Source: Acidiferrobacteraceae bacterium (GTDB lineage: Bacteria > Pseudomonadota > Gammaproteobacteria > HyVt-429). From it: a stretch of 45,588 nucleotides of DNA. Within the stretch, counting starts at the first letter, position 1, and the number at the start of each line of letters is the position of its first letter. The stretch is from NCBI GenBank assembly GCA_011052015.1, contig DRJZ01000105.1, forward strand, positions 1-45,588, in the 5' to 3' direction. Positions 21,294 through 29,431 of the stretch are shown here, piece by piece. Position numbers and translations under genes: made by a program. The notes under the pieces were generated by a model. It was given only the letters and a program-made list of their open reading frames with translations. It ran no database searches and was not told where the DNA came from.

Positions 21294-21683
21294 ATGCCTA
21301 GCGAACCCAGCAAGACCCTGGAGACCTTCTCCAACCCGAAGTCCGACCGCGATTACACCATCCGTATTCGTATGCCCGAGTTTAGCTGCCTGTGTCCCAA
21401 GACCGGACAGCCCGATTTTGCGACACTTTTTCTCGAGTACGTCCCGGACAAGCTGTGCGTCGAACTCAAGGCCCTGAAACGCTATGTGTGGGCCTGGCGC
21501 GATGAGGGCGCTTTTCACGAGGCGGTCACAAACCAGATCCTGGATGACCTGGTGGGGGCCATGACGCCTCGCTATGCCCGTCTCACAGCACGTTTCAACG
21601 TACGCGGGGGTCTGTATACCACGGTGGTGGCAGAGCACCAGCAACCGAACTGGACACCACCTGCCCCAGTCACCCTACCCTGA
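21294..21683 (+). CDS. queF: 7-cyano-7-deazaguanine reductase QueF (short form)
   Basis: Reduces preQ0 to preQ1 with NADPH in queuosine biosynthesis. The catalytic Cys34 lies in [12 protein letters not shown] (31-42), Asp41 is the proton donor, and the QueF motif is [10 protein letters not shown]. With the start at [12 protein letters not shown] it is 129 residues, close to short (YkvM-type) enzymes. An upstream ATG at 21258 would add 12 residues; neither has a good ribosome binding site. The gene is divergent from smc. Its stop overlaps the start of the next gene (TGATG), an unusual coupling. Confidence 0.93.
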   Translation: MPSEPSKTLETFSNPKSDRDYTIRIRMPEFSCLCPKTGQPDFATLFLEYVPDKLCVELKALKRYVWAWRDEGAFHEAVTNQILDDLVGAMTPRYARLTARFNVRGGLYTTVVAEHQQPNWTPPAPVTLP

Positions 21684-22996
21684 TGGGTGCCTCCCTCCCA
21701 GGGCGCTACCTGGGGATCGACCTGGGTACCTCCGGTTGCCGGGGGATTATTATCAATGGCGAGGGACACCTCTACGCCAGCACCACTACGGCCCTACCCC
21801 GTTCTTCCGTACAAGGCCCCAGGGTTGAACAACGCCCCCAAGACTGGTGGCAGGGACTGGTGATCACCCTGAAGCAACTTGGGCGCCAGCGTCCCCTGAA
21901 TCAGATCACGGCCCTGGCGGTGAACGGCACCTCGGGATCGGTTCTGCTGTGCAACCCACAGGGCGAACCCCTTGGCCCGGCACTGATGTACAACGACCGT
22001 CGCGCCATCCATGAAGCGGAGGATATAACGCGTGATGCACCACAAGATTGTGGCGCCCAGGGCGTCAGCAGTGGGCTGGCCAAGGCCTTGTGGTTGGCTA
22101 GACACACAGATCACACCGAAAATTTCTACGTCCTGAATCAAGCGGACTGGATCGCGGGCCAGCTATGTGGCGAATGGCCCATGAGTGACTACAATAACAG
22201 CCTCAAGCTGGGCTTTGATCCCGTCGCTTTGTGTTGGCCACCCTGGATCGAGACCCTGGGTATTTCCAATCAATGCTTCCCCGAGGTGAAGGCCCCAGGA
22301 AGTTTTATGGGCAGGGTCAGCCATGCCGCCGCCAAGGCAACAGGCCTGACACCGGGCACCGCGATCATGGCGGGCACCACCGATAGCGTGGCCGCCTTCC
22401 TTGCCACCGGCGCCCATGCCTGTGGCCACGGCGTCACCGCCTTGGGCACCACCCTGGCCCTCAAACTGCTATCCGACCAGCCCCTGTTTGCCCCCCGCTA
22501 CGGGATATACAGTCACAGACTTGGCGATCAATGGCTTGTTGGTGGGGCCTCTAATAGCGGTGGCGCAGCCCTAGATCAACACTTCAGCATCAAAGAGATC
22601 GAGTCCCTCACTCCTGATCTACGAGCCAATAAGGACACCGGTTTGAACTATTACCCCCTGCCCGGCACCGGCGAACGCTTTCCGCTGAGCGACCCACAAT
22701 TAACACCCCGCATGGACCCCCCCGCCCCGGATCGGACAATATTTTTACAGGCCATGCTCGAAGGCATAGCCCGAATTGAGGCCCAGGGCTATGCACTCAT
22801 GCACGAACTCGGCACACCCGATCTTAAAGGAGTCTATACCACCGGCGGCGGCAGCAGGAATCCGGTCTGGATGCAAATTCGTCAGCGCCTGTTAGACGTA
22901 CCCATGCTAACGCCTTTATCTACCGAAGCCGCCTATGGTACGGCAAGGCTTGCTGCGGGTTTGGTGAATACCAAGCAAACAACACCTTCCGGATGA
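21683..22996 (+). CDS. FGGY-family carbohydrate kinase, D-ribulose kinase-like
   Basis: A 437-residue FGGY sugar kinase. Visible elements are the N-terminal phosphate-binding GIDLGTSGCRGIII, the ALAVNGTSGSVLLC strand, an AGTTDSVAAFLATGA segment and the C-terminal ATP-binding VYTTGGGSRNPVWMQIR. It is shorter than xylulokinases (about 480-500) and glycerol kinases. It resembles the short cyanobacterial/plant D-ribulose kinase group, which makes ribulose 5-phosphate; that substrate is inferred, not shown. The ATG overlaps the queF stop. The last 36 bases lie in the left copy of the 86-bp direct repeat (22961-23046). Confidence 0.85.
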   Translation: MGASLPGRYLGIDLGTSGCRGIIINGEGHLYASTTTALPRSSVQGPRVEQRPQDWWQGLVITLKQLGRQRPLNQITALAVNGTSGSVLLCNPQGEPLGPALMYNDRRAIHEAEDITRDAPQDCGAQGVSSGLAKALWLARHTDHTENFYVLNQADWIAGQLCGEWPMSDYNNSLKLGFDPVALCWPPWIETLGISNQCFPEVKAPGSFMGRVSHAAAKATGLTPGTAIMAGTTDSVAAFLATGAHACGHGVTALGTTLALKLLSDQPLFAPRYGIYSHRLGDQWLVGGASNSGGAALDQHFSIKEIESLTPDLRANKDTGLNYYPLPGTGERFPLSDPQLTPRMDPPAPDRTIFLQAMLEGIARIEAQGYALMHELGTPDLKGVYTTGGGSRNPVWMQIRQRLLDVPMLTPLSTEAAYGTARLAAGLVNTKQTTPSG

Positions 22997-23046
22997 CACG
23001 CTGTGATGCCACATCACAGCTGCACCATTAATTTCCTCTACCCCAC
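22961..23046 (+). repeat. Left copy of 86-bp imperfect direct repeat
   Basis: Matches 27480-27565 at 67 of 86 positions by my count, without gaps. Shared blocks include TTGGTGA, GCAAAC, ACACCTT, TGATGCC, CCATTA and CCTCTACCCCA. It spans the 3' end of the FGGY kinase, a 31-base gap, and the last codons of the radical SAM gene on the other strand. It marks the left edge of the anomalous block. Confidence 0.75.
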
Positions 23047-24104
23047 TCGTAACCAGCCTTTTCAGCAGTGACTTGGGGGTAGTGGTAAATCTTGTTCTTA
23101 TAATTCTTTACTATTACCTCTATTTCATTCATCTCTATAACCGTGTCCGAAGGGAGCAGCGCAATCTTGCCGCCACCACCAGGAAGATCAATCATAAACT
23201 TTGGTATAGCAAACCCTGATATATGTCCCTGCAGGCCTCTGAGTATATCCAGACCACACTCAACGGTTGTCCGCATATGTTCGGTGCCACGTGTCAAATC
23301 GGCCTGATATAGATAATACGGCTTTACCCTGATGGCGATGAGTCTCTGCATCAGCTCTTTGATCGTCTCCAGGTCGTCATTAATCCCCTTAAGGAGAACT
23401 GTCTGGCTACCAAGTGGAATACCTGCATCGGCCAGCCTGTTGCAGGCAGTCGCCACCTCCTTTGTTATTTCTCGTGGATGAATAAAGTTTATGTTTATAT
23501 ACAGGGGGTGATATTTTTTAAGCATCCTGCAGAGATTCTTTGTTATCCGTTGTGGGAGCGCGCATGGCATACGGGTTCCGATTCTGATTACCTCGATATG
23601 AGGTATGCTCCGTACCCTTTCCAATATCTCTTCAAGCGCCTTATCTTTTAGTATTAACGGATCTCCGCCAGAAAGTATTACATCCTTAATCTCTTCACGA
23701 TCCCTGATGTAATCAATGCCCCTGCGAACCATCTCCCTTGATATTGGTCTCTTTCCTACAAGCCTCTTCCTTGTGCAGAACCTGCAATATATCGCACATT
23801 GATTTGTAACCATCAGAAGGGCTCTATCTTTATAGCGATGCACAATAGACGGTACAGGGCTATCACCTTCTTCATTGAGGGGGTCATCCATACCTACATC
23901 ATCATAAATCTCGCGTTCATCAGGTACAACTTGTTTGTATATGGGGTCATCCTTTTTCTGTATGAGTGACATAAAGTAGGGATTTATCCTTGCCGGATAT
24001 TCTGCGATGACTCTATCGGTCTTCTCGCTCTCAAGGTCAAATGCCGTTGAGATTTGCTCGGTCTTTATAAGACTCTTCTTTAAGATATGTTGCCAGCGTT
24101 CCAT
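23028..24104 (-). CDS. KamA-family radical SAM lysine 2,3-aminomutase-like enzyme
   Basis: A 358-residue radical SAM, PLP-dependent aminomutase. The Fe-S motif is Cys103-x3-Cys107-x2-Cys110 (CAIYCRFC), followed by TRKR. PLP would bind Lys313 in DLPGGGGKIALLP. Asp269 (YQAD) and Asp306 (MID) correspond to the two aspartates that bind the lysine side chain in clostridial lysine 2,3-aminomutase, so L-lysine to beta-lysine is the likely reaction. It lacks the longer C-terminal domain of AblA (about 416 residues). It is not next to efp or epmA, and no ablB acetyltransferase is seen. It lies 33 bases downstream of the ATP-grasp-like gene, probably cotranscribed. Confidence 0.85.
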   Translation of the reverse strand: MERWQHILKKSLIKTEQISTAFDLESEKTDRVIAEYPARINPYFMSLIQKKDDPIYKQVVPDEREIYDDVGMDDPLNEEGDSPVPSIVHRYKDRALLMVTNQCAIYCRFCTRKRLVGKRPISREMVRRGIDYIRDREEIKDVILSGGDPLILKDKALEEILERVRSIPHIEVIRIGTRMPCALPQRITKNLCRMLKKYHPLYININFIHPREITKEVATACNRLADAGIPLGSQTVLLKGINDDLETIKELMQRLIAIRVKPYYLYQADLTRGTEHMRTTVECGLDILRGLQGHISGFAIPKFMIDLPGGGGKIALLPSDTVIEMNEIEVIVKNYKNKIYHYPQVTAEKAGYEWGRGN

Positions 24105-24137
24105 AGTCCTATCCCATTATTTAACCGTTTAAATCGT

Positions 24138-25661
24138 TCAGGCACGTGCAACGGCAGTCATTACCGAATCCGTCATTCCGTGTATAAGTTTCTTATCAAG
24201 GGGACATACAGTAGCCATCATGCCCGCCAACTTTACATCTTCTCTATACACAAAATAATATGGACAGAGGCGCACCCGCCCTTTCATTGTTTTTATATCG
24301 CCTGTGGTCCGGTCTAAATAGTTGACCTCAACATGTCGTCCCTTATGAAACTTCTGGAGTATATGCGGGGTCCTATGAAAATCCTCGAGTGCCCTGTCTA
24401 TGACATCCCCCCATTCCTTCTTTGACACATCATGCCCGACTACAACTCCTCTACTCCCCCACGCCAGTTCTGAAAACCCGGATGGCTTTATAACAAACTC
24501 CTTCCTTTCGTTTTGTGTGGCCTGTTTCAATTCTGCCCAGTCGGCAACAGATCGTTTGCCGACTTTAAGCCCTGGAATTATTCCATAGGGGGGCAGCTCC
24601 GCCGGATCGAGTATCCATGTAGGAGGCAAAATCTCGTGCAATATGGAAAACACCTTTTCCCCTAATGTAGTCATCCAGTATCCCCTGATCATGGGATGAT
24701 GAAACAGGGCATACAGCATTTTCTCCTCGAGAAAGGGCTTAAAGGGTGGGGTTACAGATACCTGATTATTTTTGACGCTATACATAATCAGTTCAGCTTT
24801 CGGGATATTCTTTAGATCGAACAATTCAAAGAATCTATAAAGGACGTCGATCTTGCTTCGGCCCTCCTCTGACTTGATGTGCAACCCCTCCTCCGTAAAT
24901 ATAATATCCTCGGGTCTAATCGTTGATGCATTTACGCCATATTCCCGCATGGCCCCTGCCAGCCATTCCATCTCAGACCGGTAATCCCTGGATTCCTCGG
25001 AGACCACAATAGCGATGACAGGATCAGGTGTCCGGGTGGTGGACTTAAGCATATTCAGAAAACCCTCTATCATTCCGTCTATCTCACCGACCACCTTATT
25101 CCCTCCTTCCATAAACGAGGTGGATGAATAGGCTCTGCCGAGACTTCCTGTAATACCCATACCACCGGGGACGGCATCTAATTCCGTCGCAACCATCCCG
25201 CCTTCCGTCAGGATAATGTCAGGTCTTATGATGCCGGGAAGCAGGTCTTTCATCCTGTTCATACGGGCATAGTCTATAAGGGACTGGGGTTTCCCCTGAT
25301 CCAAATACCCGGCAATCCATCCTGGTTGCCTTCCATGTGCGCTTTCATGATAAAGGTTGTTTGAGGCGCGATAGAACAGATAAAAACATCTGCCAAGAGA
25401 TTCGATAAAGGTAAGTTCTTTTTTCTCCACAAAGAAAGGTTCTGGGGATATATTCCAATCAATGTAGACTCCGTCCTTGATCAACCTGTCCTCAATGTAT
25501 CTACACCGTTCTTTATATGCTGCGGATCGGATCGTTTTGTCGTTTTGGCCAGGGTTGCCATTGGCTACCAAAGAAGCCAGGCGTCCAGCAGATACCGTCA
25601 TTGGGTTCATAAGCGGCACTTCTCTGGAGCATCTCAAGCTGTCGTATCCCCGTTTTTGCAT
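24138..25661 (-). CDS. Uncharacterised circularly permuted ATP-grasp-like ligase
   Basis: A 507-residue protein that I do not recognise as a named enzyme. Features that suggest an ATP-grasp amine or carboxylate ligase are EFVIKPSGFSELAWGSRGV (388-406), with a nucleotide-binding Lys392, PHILQKF (432-438), and a late basic strand RVRLCPYYFV (462-471). The N-terminal half has TEGGMVATELDAVPGGMGI (152-170) and a central IDVLYRFFELFDL (271-283), as in circularly permuted ATP-grasps. A ribosome binding site GGAGAGG lies eight bases before this ATG; a TTG seven codons upstream is less likely. It precedes the KamA-like gene in one operon. A role in ligating beta-lysine is inferred. Confidence 0.6.
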   Translation of the reverse strand: MQKRGYDSLRCSREVPLMNPMTVSAGRLASLVANGNPGQNDKTIRSAAYKERCRYIEDRLIKDGVYIDWNISPEPFFVEKKELTFIESLGRCFYLFYRASNNLYHESAHGRQPGWIAGYLDQGKPQSLIDYARMNRMKDLLPGIIRPDIILTEGGMVATELDAVPGGMGITGSLGRAYSSTSFMEGGNKVVGEIDGMIEGFLNMLKSTTRTPDPVIAIVVSEESRDYRSEMEWLAGAMREYGVNASTIRPEDIIFTEEGLHIKSEEGRSKIDVLYRFFELFDLKNIPKAELIMYSVKNNQVSVTPPFKPFLEEKMLYALFHHPMIRGYWMTTLGEKVFSILHEILPPTWILDPAELPPYGIIPGLKVGKRSVADWAELKQATQNERKEFVIKPSGFSELAWGSRGVVVGHDVSKKEWGDVIDRALEDFHRTPHILQKFHKGRHVEVNYLDRTTGDIKTMKGRVRLCPYYFVYREDVKLAGMMATVCPLDKKLIHGMTDSVMTAVARA

Positions 25662-25837
25662 TAGCCACGCCTCTCCGATCAATAAGCCTTATAGATTAAC
25701 AATATTTTAGAACCTATCTGCTACGCATAGGTCAAGATCCAGCCTCTTGGAATCCTGACCCGTAGGTTGGACGATCGATTTACTAGTAGGTATATTCTTA
25801 TTCCGCCATTTTATTGGATTGGAGTAGTCTTGGGAAA

Positions 25838-26314
25838 GTGCTTCGAAGAGAAACATGGGTTTTACTATTTTGGTTTTCCGGCGTCACATTCTTGTCGGGC
25901 TGTTTCTCGCCTATTCCAACTGCCCCGTCGGCAAATAACGCCCAGATAAATGCGGCTATCCAGAATCCTGCTCGTGTTACCCGGCAGGTAACCGAGGGAA
26001 GGCTTGTGGCAACGTTTAATCTGGATGGCGGAAGGTATGTGAACCTTCAAATCAACAAGTATAAATACCCCATTAACAGCCATGGCTATTCCTGGGGAGA
26101 ATACGGGTACGGACATACCATGACCATCGGCCATTTCAGCAAGGTATTGGGTAGTGGATTCAGAAAAGAATCCACTATCTTTTTCAAAAAGAGAATAGCT
26201 GATAGAGGACAGGATACATTCCTGCTGGAGGGCACAACCTACCGCGCCACGTGGCATCTCGTGAGCGTTTTTTATAACGGCAGGTATGAGGTTACCATTG
26301 ATAAACCCAAATGA
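25838..26314 (+). CDS. Hypothetical lipoprotein
   Basis: A 158-residue protein starting at a GTG with MLRRETWVLLFWFSGVTFLSGC, a short lipoprotein signal ending in lipobox LSGC (19-22). A TTG at 25814 is an alternative start; neither has a clear ribosome binding site. The mature part begins with a Pro/Ser/Asn-rich linker. It then shows alternating polar and hydrophobic strands with many Gly, Tyr and Phe, suggesting a beta-rich domain. No family is recognised. It is divergent from the ATP-grasp-like gene, inside the island. Confidence 0.6.
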   Translation: MLRRETWVLLFWFSGVTFLSGCFSPIPTAPSANNAQINAAIQNPARVTRQVTEGRLVATFNLDGGRYVNLQINKYKYPINSHGYSWGEYGYGHTMTIGHFSKVLGSGFRKESTIFFKKRIADRGQDTFLLEGTTYRATWHLVSVFYNGRYEVTIDKPK

Positions 26315-26457
26315 ATTCTCGGGACACATATCATGCTAACGATCAGACACAGCAATAGCCCGTAGTGTTCCAGTATGCTCAAGGTATGGAAACTGCACCT
26401 TACGCTGATTTTTCGTAACGAGTTATGTGAACCAGAGGTTAACGGATCGGAAAAGCG

Positions 26458-27470
26458 ATGAGTGGAGCGGGTTATCTTCAGACCGGGCAGGTGACTTGTC
26501 ACGATGCCGCCGGATGCCTGATCGATTGCTCCGGGGGCGGCCAGGACGGCGCGTTTCAGCGAGGTGCGTCGTGGCCGAAACCACGTTTTAACATTGAAGG
26601 CGAAAGTGTCAGGGATCGGTTGACGGACCTTGTCTGGTCCCGCAACGCCAATCTCGCGAATTTCCCCTGACGTGGCATGAGGGACTCAACTATGTGGCTC
26701 AAATGAATCGCAGCCCGACCTTCGACTATAGCGACTGGTGCGTCCCCAACCGGCGCGAGCTTCGTAGCCTGATCAGTCATCAGACAAGACGGCCTGCGCT
26801 TCCGGAAGATCAAGCGTTCACAAATATTTTTAATGGCTGGTACTGGAGTTCCACCACGGCAGCAATCAGTCCGTCGCATGCCTGGTACGTGAACATGGAC
26901 GGCGGCCGCATGTTCTATGGTGGCATAGAATCAATCGTTTCTGGTTTGGCCGGTTCGTGGGCAAGGCAAGGGTATCCTTCCCGTGACCGGACAAACACGA
27001 TGCTACACCGAGGCAGGTGATGTGATCCCCTGTACGGGTACGGGGCAGGACGCCGAATTCTCCATCGGTTTTCTCTGGCCTTCACCGCGCTTTCAGGTTT
27101 CGAGGGGGAGGTGATCGATCGATTGACGAACCTCTGCTGGCGGCAGACTGCCGACCTGAGTGGACCGGCAACCTGGGTACAGGCCCTGGCTGCGATCGAA
27201 CGGCAAGATAAGCGATGGCAGCTTCCCAATATCAATGAATTGGAGTCTCTGGTCGATTGCAGTGCGCACAGCCCTGCGCTTCCAGATGGGCATCCATTCG
27301 ATGCGCTGCAGGATGTGTACTGGTCTTCCACGACCAGCCTCTATGAGCCGGACTGGGCGTGGGCGCTCTACCTGGACAAGGGTGCGGTTGGCGTTGGGCA
27401 GAAGACGCAGGCGAAATTCCACGTGTGGATCGTGCGAGACCGGGATAACGGGGCGTACTCGGTTGAATAA
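26458..27470 (+). pseudogene. Tandem DUF1566 (Lcl C-terminal) gene with three frameshifts
   Basis: Two consecutive DUF1566 units can be read across three frame changes. Each has a TGQ..C...G....C...GQD lead, a WP.PRF..........LT.L.W segment, a WxxPNxxEL or WCVPNRREL motif and a YWSST core with a later W...... aromatic strand. The first shift is in a CCCC run near 26665, where adding one C restores ANFPLTWHEGLNYVAQMN. The second is near 26930-26938 and the third in a GGGGG run near 27090. DUF1566 proteins are often secreted or surface lectin-like proteins of unknown role. No signal peptide precedes the first unit. Confidence 0.75.
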
Positions 27471-27479
27471 CAGCATGGC

Positions 27480-27565
27480 TTGGTGAGCACCAGGCAAACT
27501 ACACCTTCTTGGGGACATGATATGATGCCGCATCGCAACTGCTCCATTAACGCCCTCTACCCCAG
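27480..27565 (+). repeat. Right copy of 86-bp imperfect direct repeat
   Basis: Direct copy of 22961-23046 (67 of 86 identical, no gaps, counted by eye). Here the reading frame of the kinase 3' end is no longer attached to a gene. It ends in CCTCTACCCCAGGGAGAGGG, a short palindrome like other intergenic repeats of this genome. It lies just upstream of the cysZ ribosome binding site. Confidence 0.75.
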
Positions 27566-27606
27566 GGAGAGGGTTCGTGCAAACAACCCGTCCCCAAGGA
27601 TTTATT

Positions 27607-28338
27607 ATGGCCAACCCCATCTCCGGTCCCGGTTACCTGATACGCGGTTTTAAGCTCATTAACCAACCCGGTATACGGCGCTTCGCCATCCTACCCATAC
27701 TCGTTGCAACTATAGTCTTCGGCTTGTTGATTTGGATGGGCTACGGCTATTTCGGCGGCTTACTTGAATGGATGTTACCTTCCGGCGATAGCTGGTGGGC
27801 CACATTGATACGTGGCATTTTGTGGCCGTTGTTCTTCATTGCCGTGGTGCTGCTTTTATATTTCAGCTTTACGGTGTTGGCCAATCTTATCGCGGCACCC
27901 TTTAACGGGCTTCTGGCAGAAAAAGTGGAGACTTTGTTAACAGGTCAGGCCCCGGAAGATGCCGGGGGCGTCAAAGATCTGGTCGCAGACATCCTACCCG
28001 CCATGGTTAATGAAATACGTAAATTAGGCTACTATCTGATTTGGGCCCTGCCTCTACTGATCTTATTTCTCATTCCTATGGTGAACCTGATCGCGCCCAT
28101 TTTATGGGCTCTGTTTGTCGCCTGGATGCATGTCTTTGAATACGTGGAATATCCTATGGAGAATCACCGCATCCGCTTCAAACAAGTCCGGCACACCATC
28201 AAGACCAAACGATTTTTGGGTCTGAGTTTTGGCGCCAGCGTAATGATGGCCCTGCTGATCCCCGTGGTGAACTTGCTGGTAATGCCGGCGGCAGTCGCAG
28301 GCGCTACCGCCATGTGGGTAGAACAATTTAAACGATAG
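27607..28338 (+). CDS. cysZ: CysZ/EI24-family inner membrane protein
   Basis: A 243-residue membrane protein of the CysZ (EI24) family. CysZ imports sulfate for cysteine synthesis in E. coli. Recognisable parts are the N-terminal GPGYLIRGFKLINQPGIRRFAILPI, the first helix region, FNGLLAEKVE, and HVFEYVEYPMENHRIRF followed by a final pair of helices. I start at the ATG with AAGGA six bases upstream; ten further N-terminal residues would need a GTG. No other sulfate genes adjoin, so transport of sulfate is by family only. Confidence 0.85.
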   Translation: MANPISGPGYLIRGFKLINQPGIRRFAILPILVATIVFGLLIWMGYGYFGGLLEWMLPSGDSWWATLIRGILWPLFFIAVVLLLYFSFTVLANLIAAPFNGLLAEKVETLLTGQAPEDAGGVKDLVADILPAMVNEIRKLGYYLIWALPLLILFLIPMVNLIAPILWALFVAWMHVFEYVEYPMENHRIRFKQVRHTIKTKRFLGLSFGASVMMALLIPVVNLLVMPAAVAGATAMWVEQFKR

Positions 28339-28494
28339 CACTCACTATTTTGGCCGACCATCTCCGACATCAAGTAAGCGTTCAGCCCATAAAGTGAGCA
28401 CCTGCCAATTACTGCTACAACTCGCTGCTATATTGCTGACGGCGCTGGTGATCGCCATCGATTATACCACTTTGCTCGTGTACGCACGAACAGA

Positions 28495-29028
28495 CTATAG
28501 CTCTCCGGCCCAATATTGATTCTCCGCCCGCCGGTCATTACCGATACGCCGGTCTTCTTCAAACCGAATCGCCAAACGGCGATCAGGATTAACACGCCGG
28601 TTAAATTTGCGTCGATCATTGACTATACCGACACCTCTTATGAATACCCTGCCTTTGGCCTTAAATCCACTAATATAGGATTTTATATCCGTGCCACAAT
28701 GAACACATTTGTCGGTTTCTTCCTCTATCAGATTGCTACAAAATGGACAGCGAATGATTATGGTCTGTGTCGATACTCGGTTCGAGTCTAAACCATCCTG
28801 GGGTTCGATAGAACACTGAGCCCCAGCCTTAAGGATAGCGACCTGGTAACGTTCTGCGGTTACCCTATCGACATTTTTTTTCAGAATAACCGGCCTGTTC
28901 GCAAAAAGATGAGCAATTATCGCTACGTCCAGTTTAAACAACACAGCAAAATTTTGTATTACAGCTTGAAGATTATCTTGAGCAATGCCCGTACTATTAA
29001 AAACAACCTGATACCTTTGTTGATCCAT
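28495..29028 (-). CDS. Zinc-ribbon protein with DRR repeats, unknown function
   Basis: A 177-residue protein in three parts. Residues 5-75 read like a ribosomal L7/L12 C-terminal-type domain (YQVVF, two helices, YQVAILKAGAQC). Residues 94-111 form a zinc ribbon, C-x2-C-x10-C-x2-C. Residues 137-170 carry four DRR motifs (138, 149, 159, 165), common in PilZ- or signalling-associated proteins. The ribosome binding site GGAGG is seven bases from the ATG. It is monocistronic between cysZ and an empty gap. I do not recognise this domain combination. Confidence 0.8.
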   Translation of the reverse strand: MDQQRYQVVFNSTGIAQDNLQAVIQNFAVLFKLDVAIIAHLFANRPVILKKNVDRVTAERYQVAILKAGAQCSIEPQDGLDSNRVSTQTIIIRCPFCSNLIEEETDKCVHCGTDIKSYISGFKAKGRVFIRGVGIVNDRRKFNRRVNPDRRLAIRFEEDRRIGNDRRAENQYWAGEL

Positions 29029-29431
29029 ACCCCGTCCTCCATGTTAGCTTAACTATTCCCTTACCATCCAGACATATCCACTCATTTACTAATGAGTTCA
29101 TTGGTTACCCAAAACCGTGGCCTGTTGGATGTATTTGGGATGGATCTGTGGGTCGGGAAACTGGCCCGGCTGTCCAATGTTTGGCACCTTTTGGACTTAC
29201 GCTTGTTGTATCACGGGGCCGTGGGGGTCTGCTGTCGGCAGCTCGTCTAATCAGAGTGGAAGCAAGGGGAAATTTTGTGGGTGCAATATCAAACTCTATC
29301 ATTACCGTATCTACAGTAGTGACAAACATTACCGCCCATTCCATCTTTAGTACATTTAGATGCACTGTGGCCTCCTTGGCCGAATCCTGCTTATAATACT
29401 ACCCACTTATCCCGGTGAAGGACACCCTCAA
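29029..29431. other. Gap without a supported gene
   Basis: Several short frames on both strands fill 29105-29396, but none has a plausible ribosome binding site or family-like sequence. No terminator, promoter or RNA can be supported. Confidence 0.5.

Larger units (their letters stand above)
22961..27565. mobile_element. Putative acquired island bounded by direct repeats
   Basis: The block between the two 86-bp repeats holds four genes unrelated to the flanks: a radical SAM aminomutase, an ATP-grasp-like enzyme, a lipoprotein and a broken DUF1566 gene. The first two use AGA, AGG and ATA codons often, unlike the adjoining FGGY kinase and cysZ genes. Recombination between the repeats would join the kinase to cysZ. 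No integrase, transposase or tRNA is seen, so the mechanism is unknown and the repeats have diverged (about 78% identity). Acquisition is an inference from composition, gene content and repeats. Confidence 0.45.

Noticed and set aside
21234-21644. 137-residue N-terminal extension of SMC
   Set aside because: The extension is antisense to queF and not SMC-like; the ATG before RLKTIKLAGFKSF gives the usual start.
23028-24104. EpmB (EF-P beta-lysylation) identity
   Set aside because: No efp or epmA nearby, and the N-terminus does not resemble EpmB; kept as KamA-like.
22961-27565. tRNA-targeted integrative element
   Set aside because: No tRNA at either repeat and no integrase or transposase within the block.
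29105-29396. Several frames of 77-86 residues on both strands
   Set aside because: No ribosome binding site, no family resemblance, and they overlap each other.
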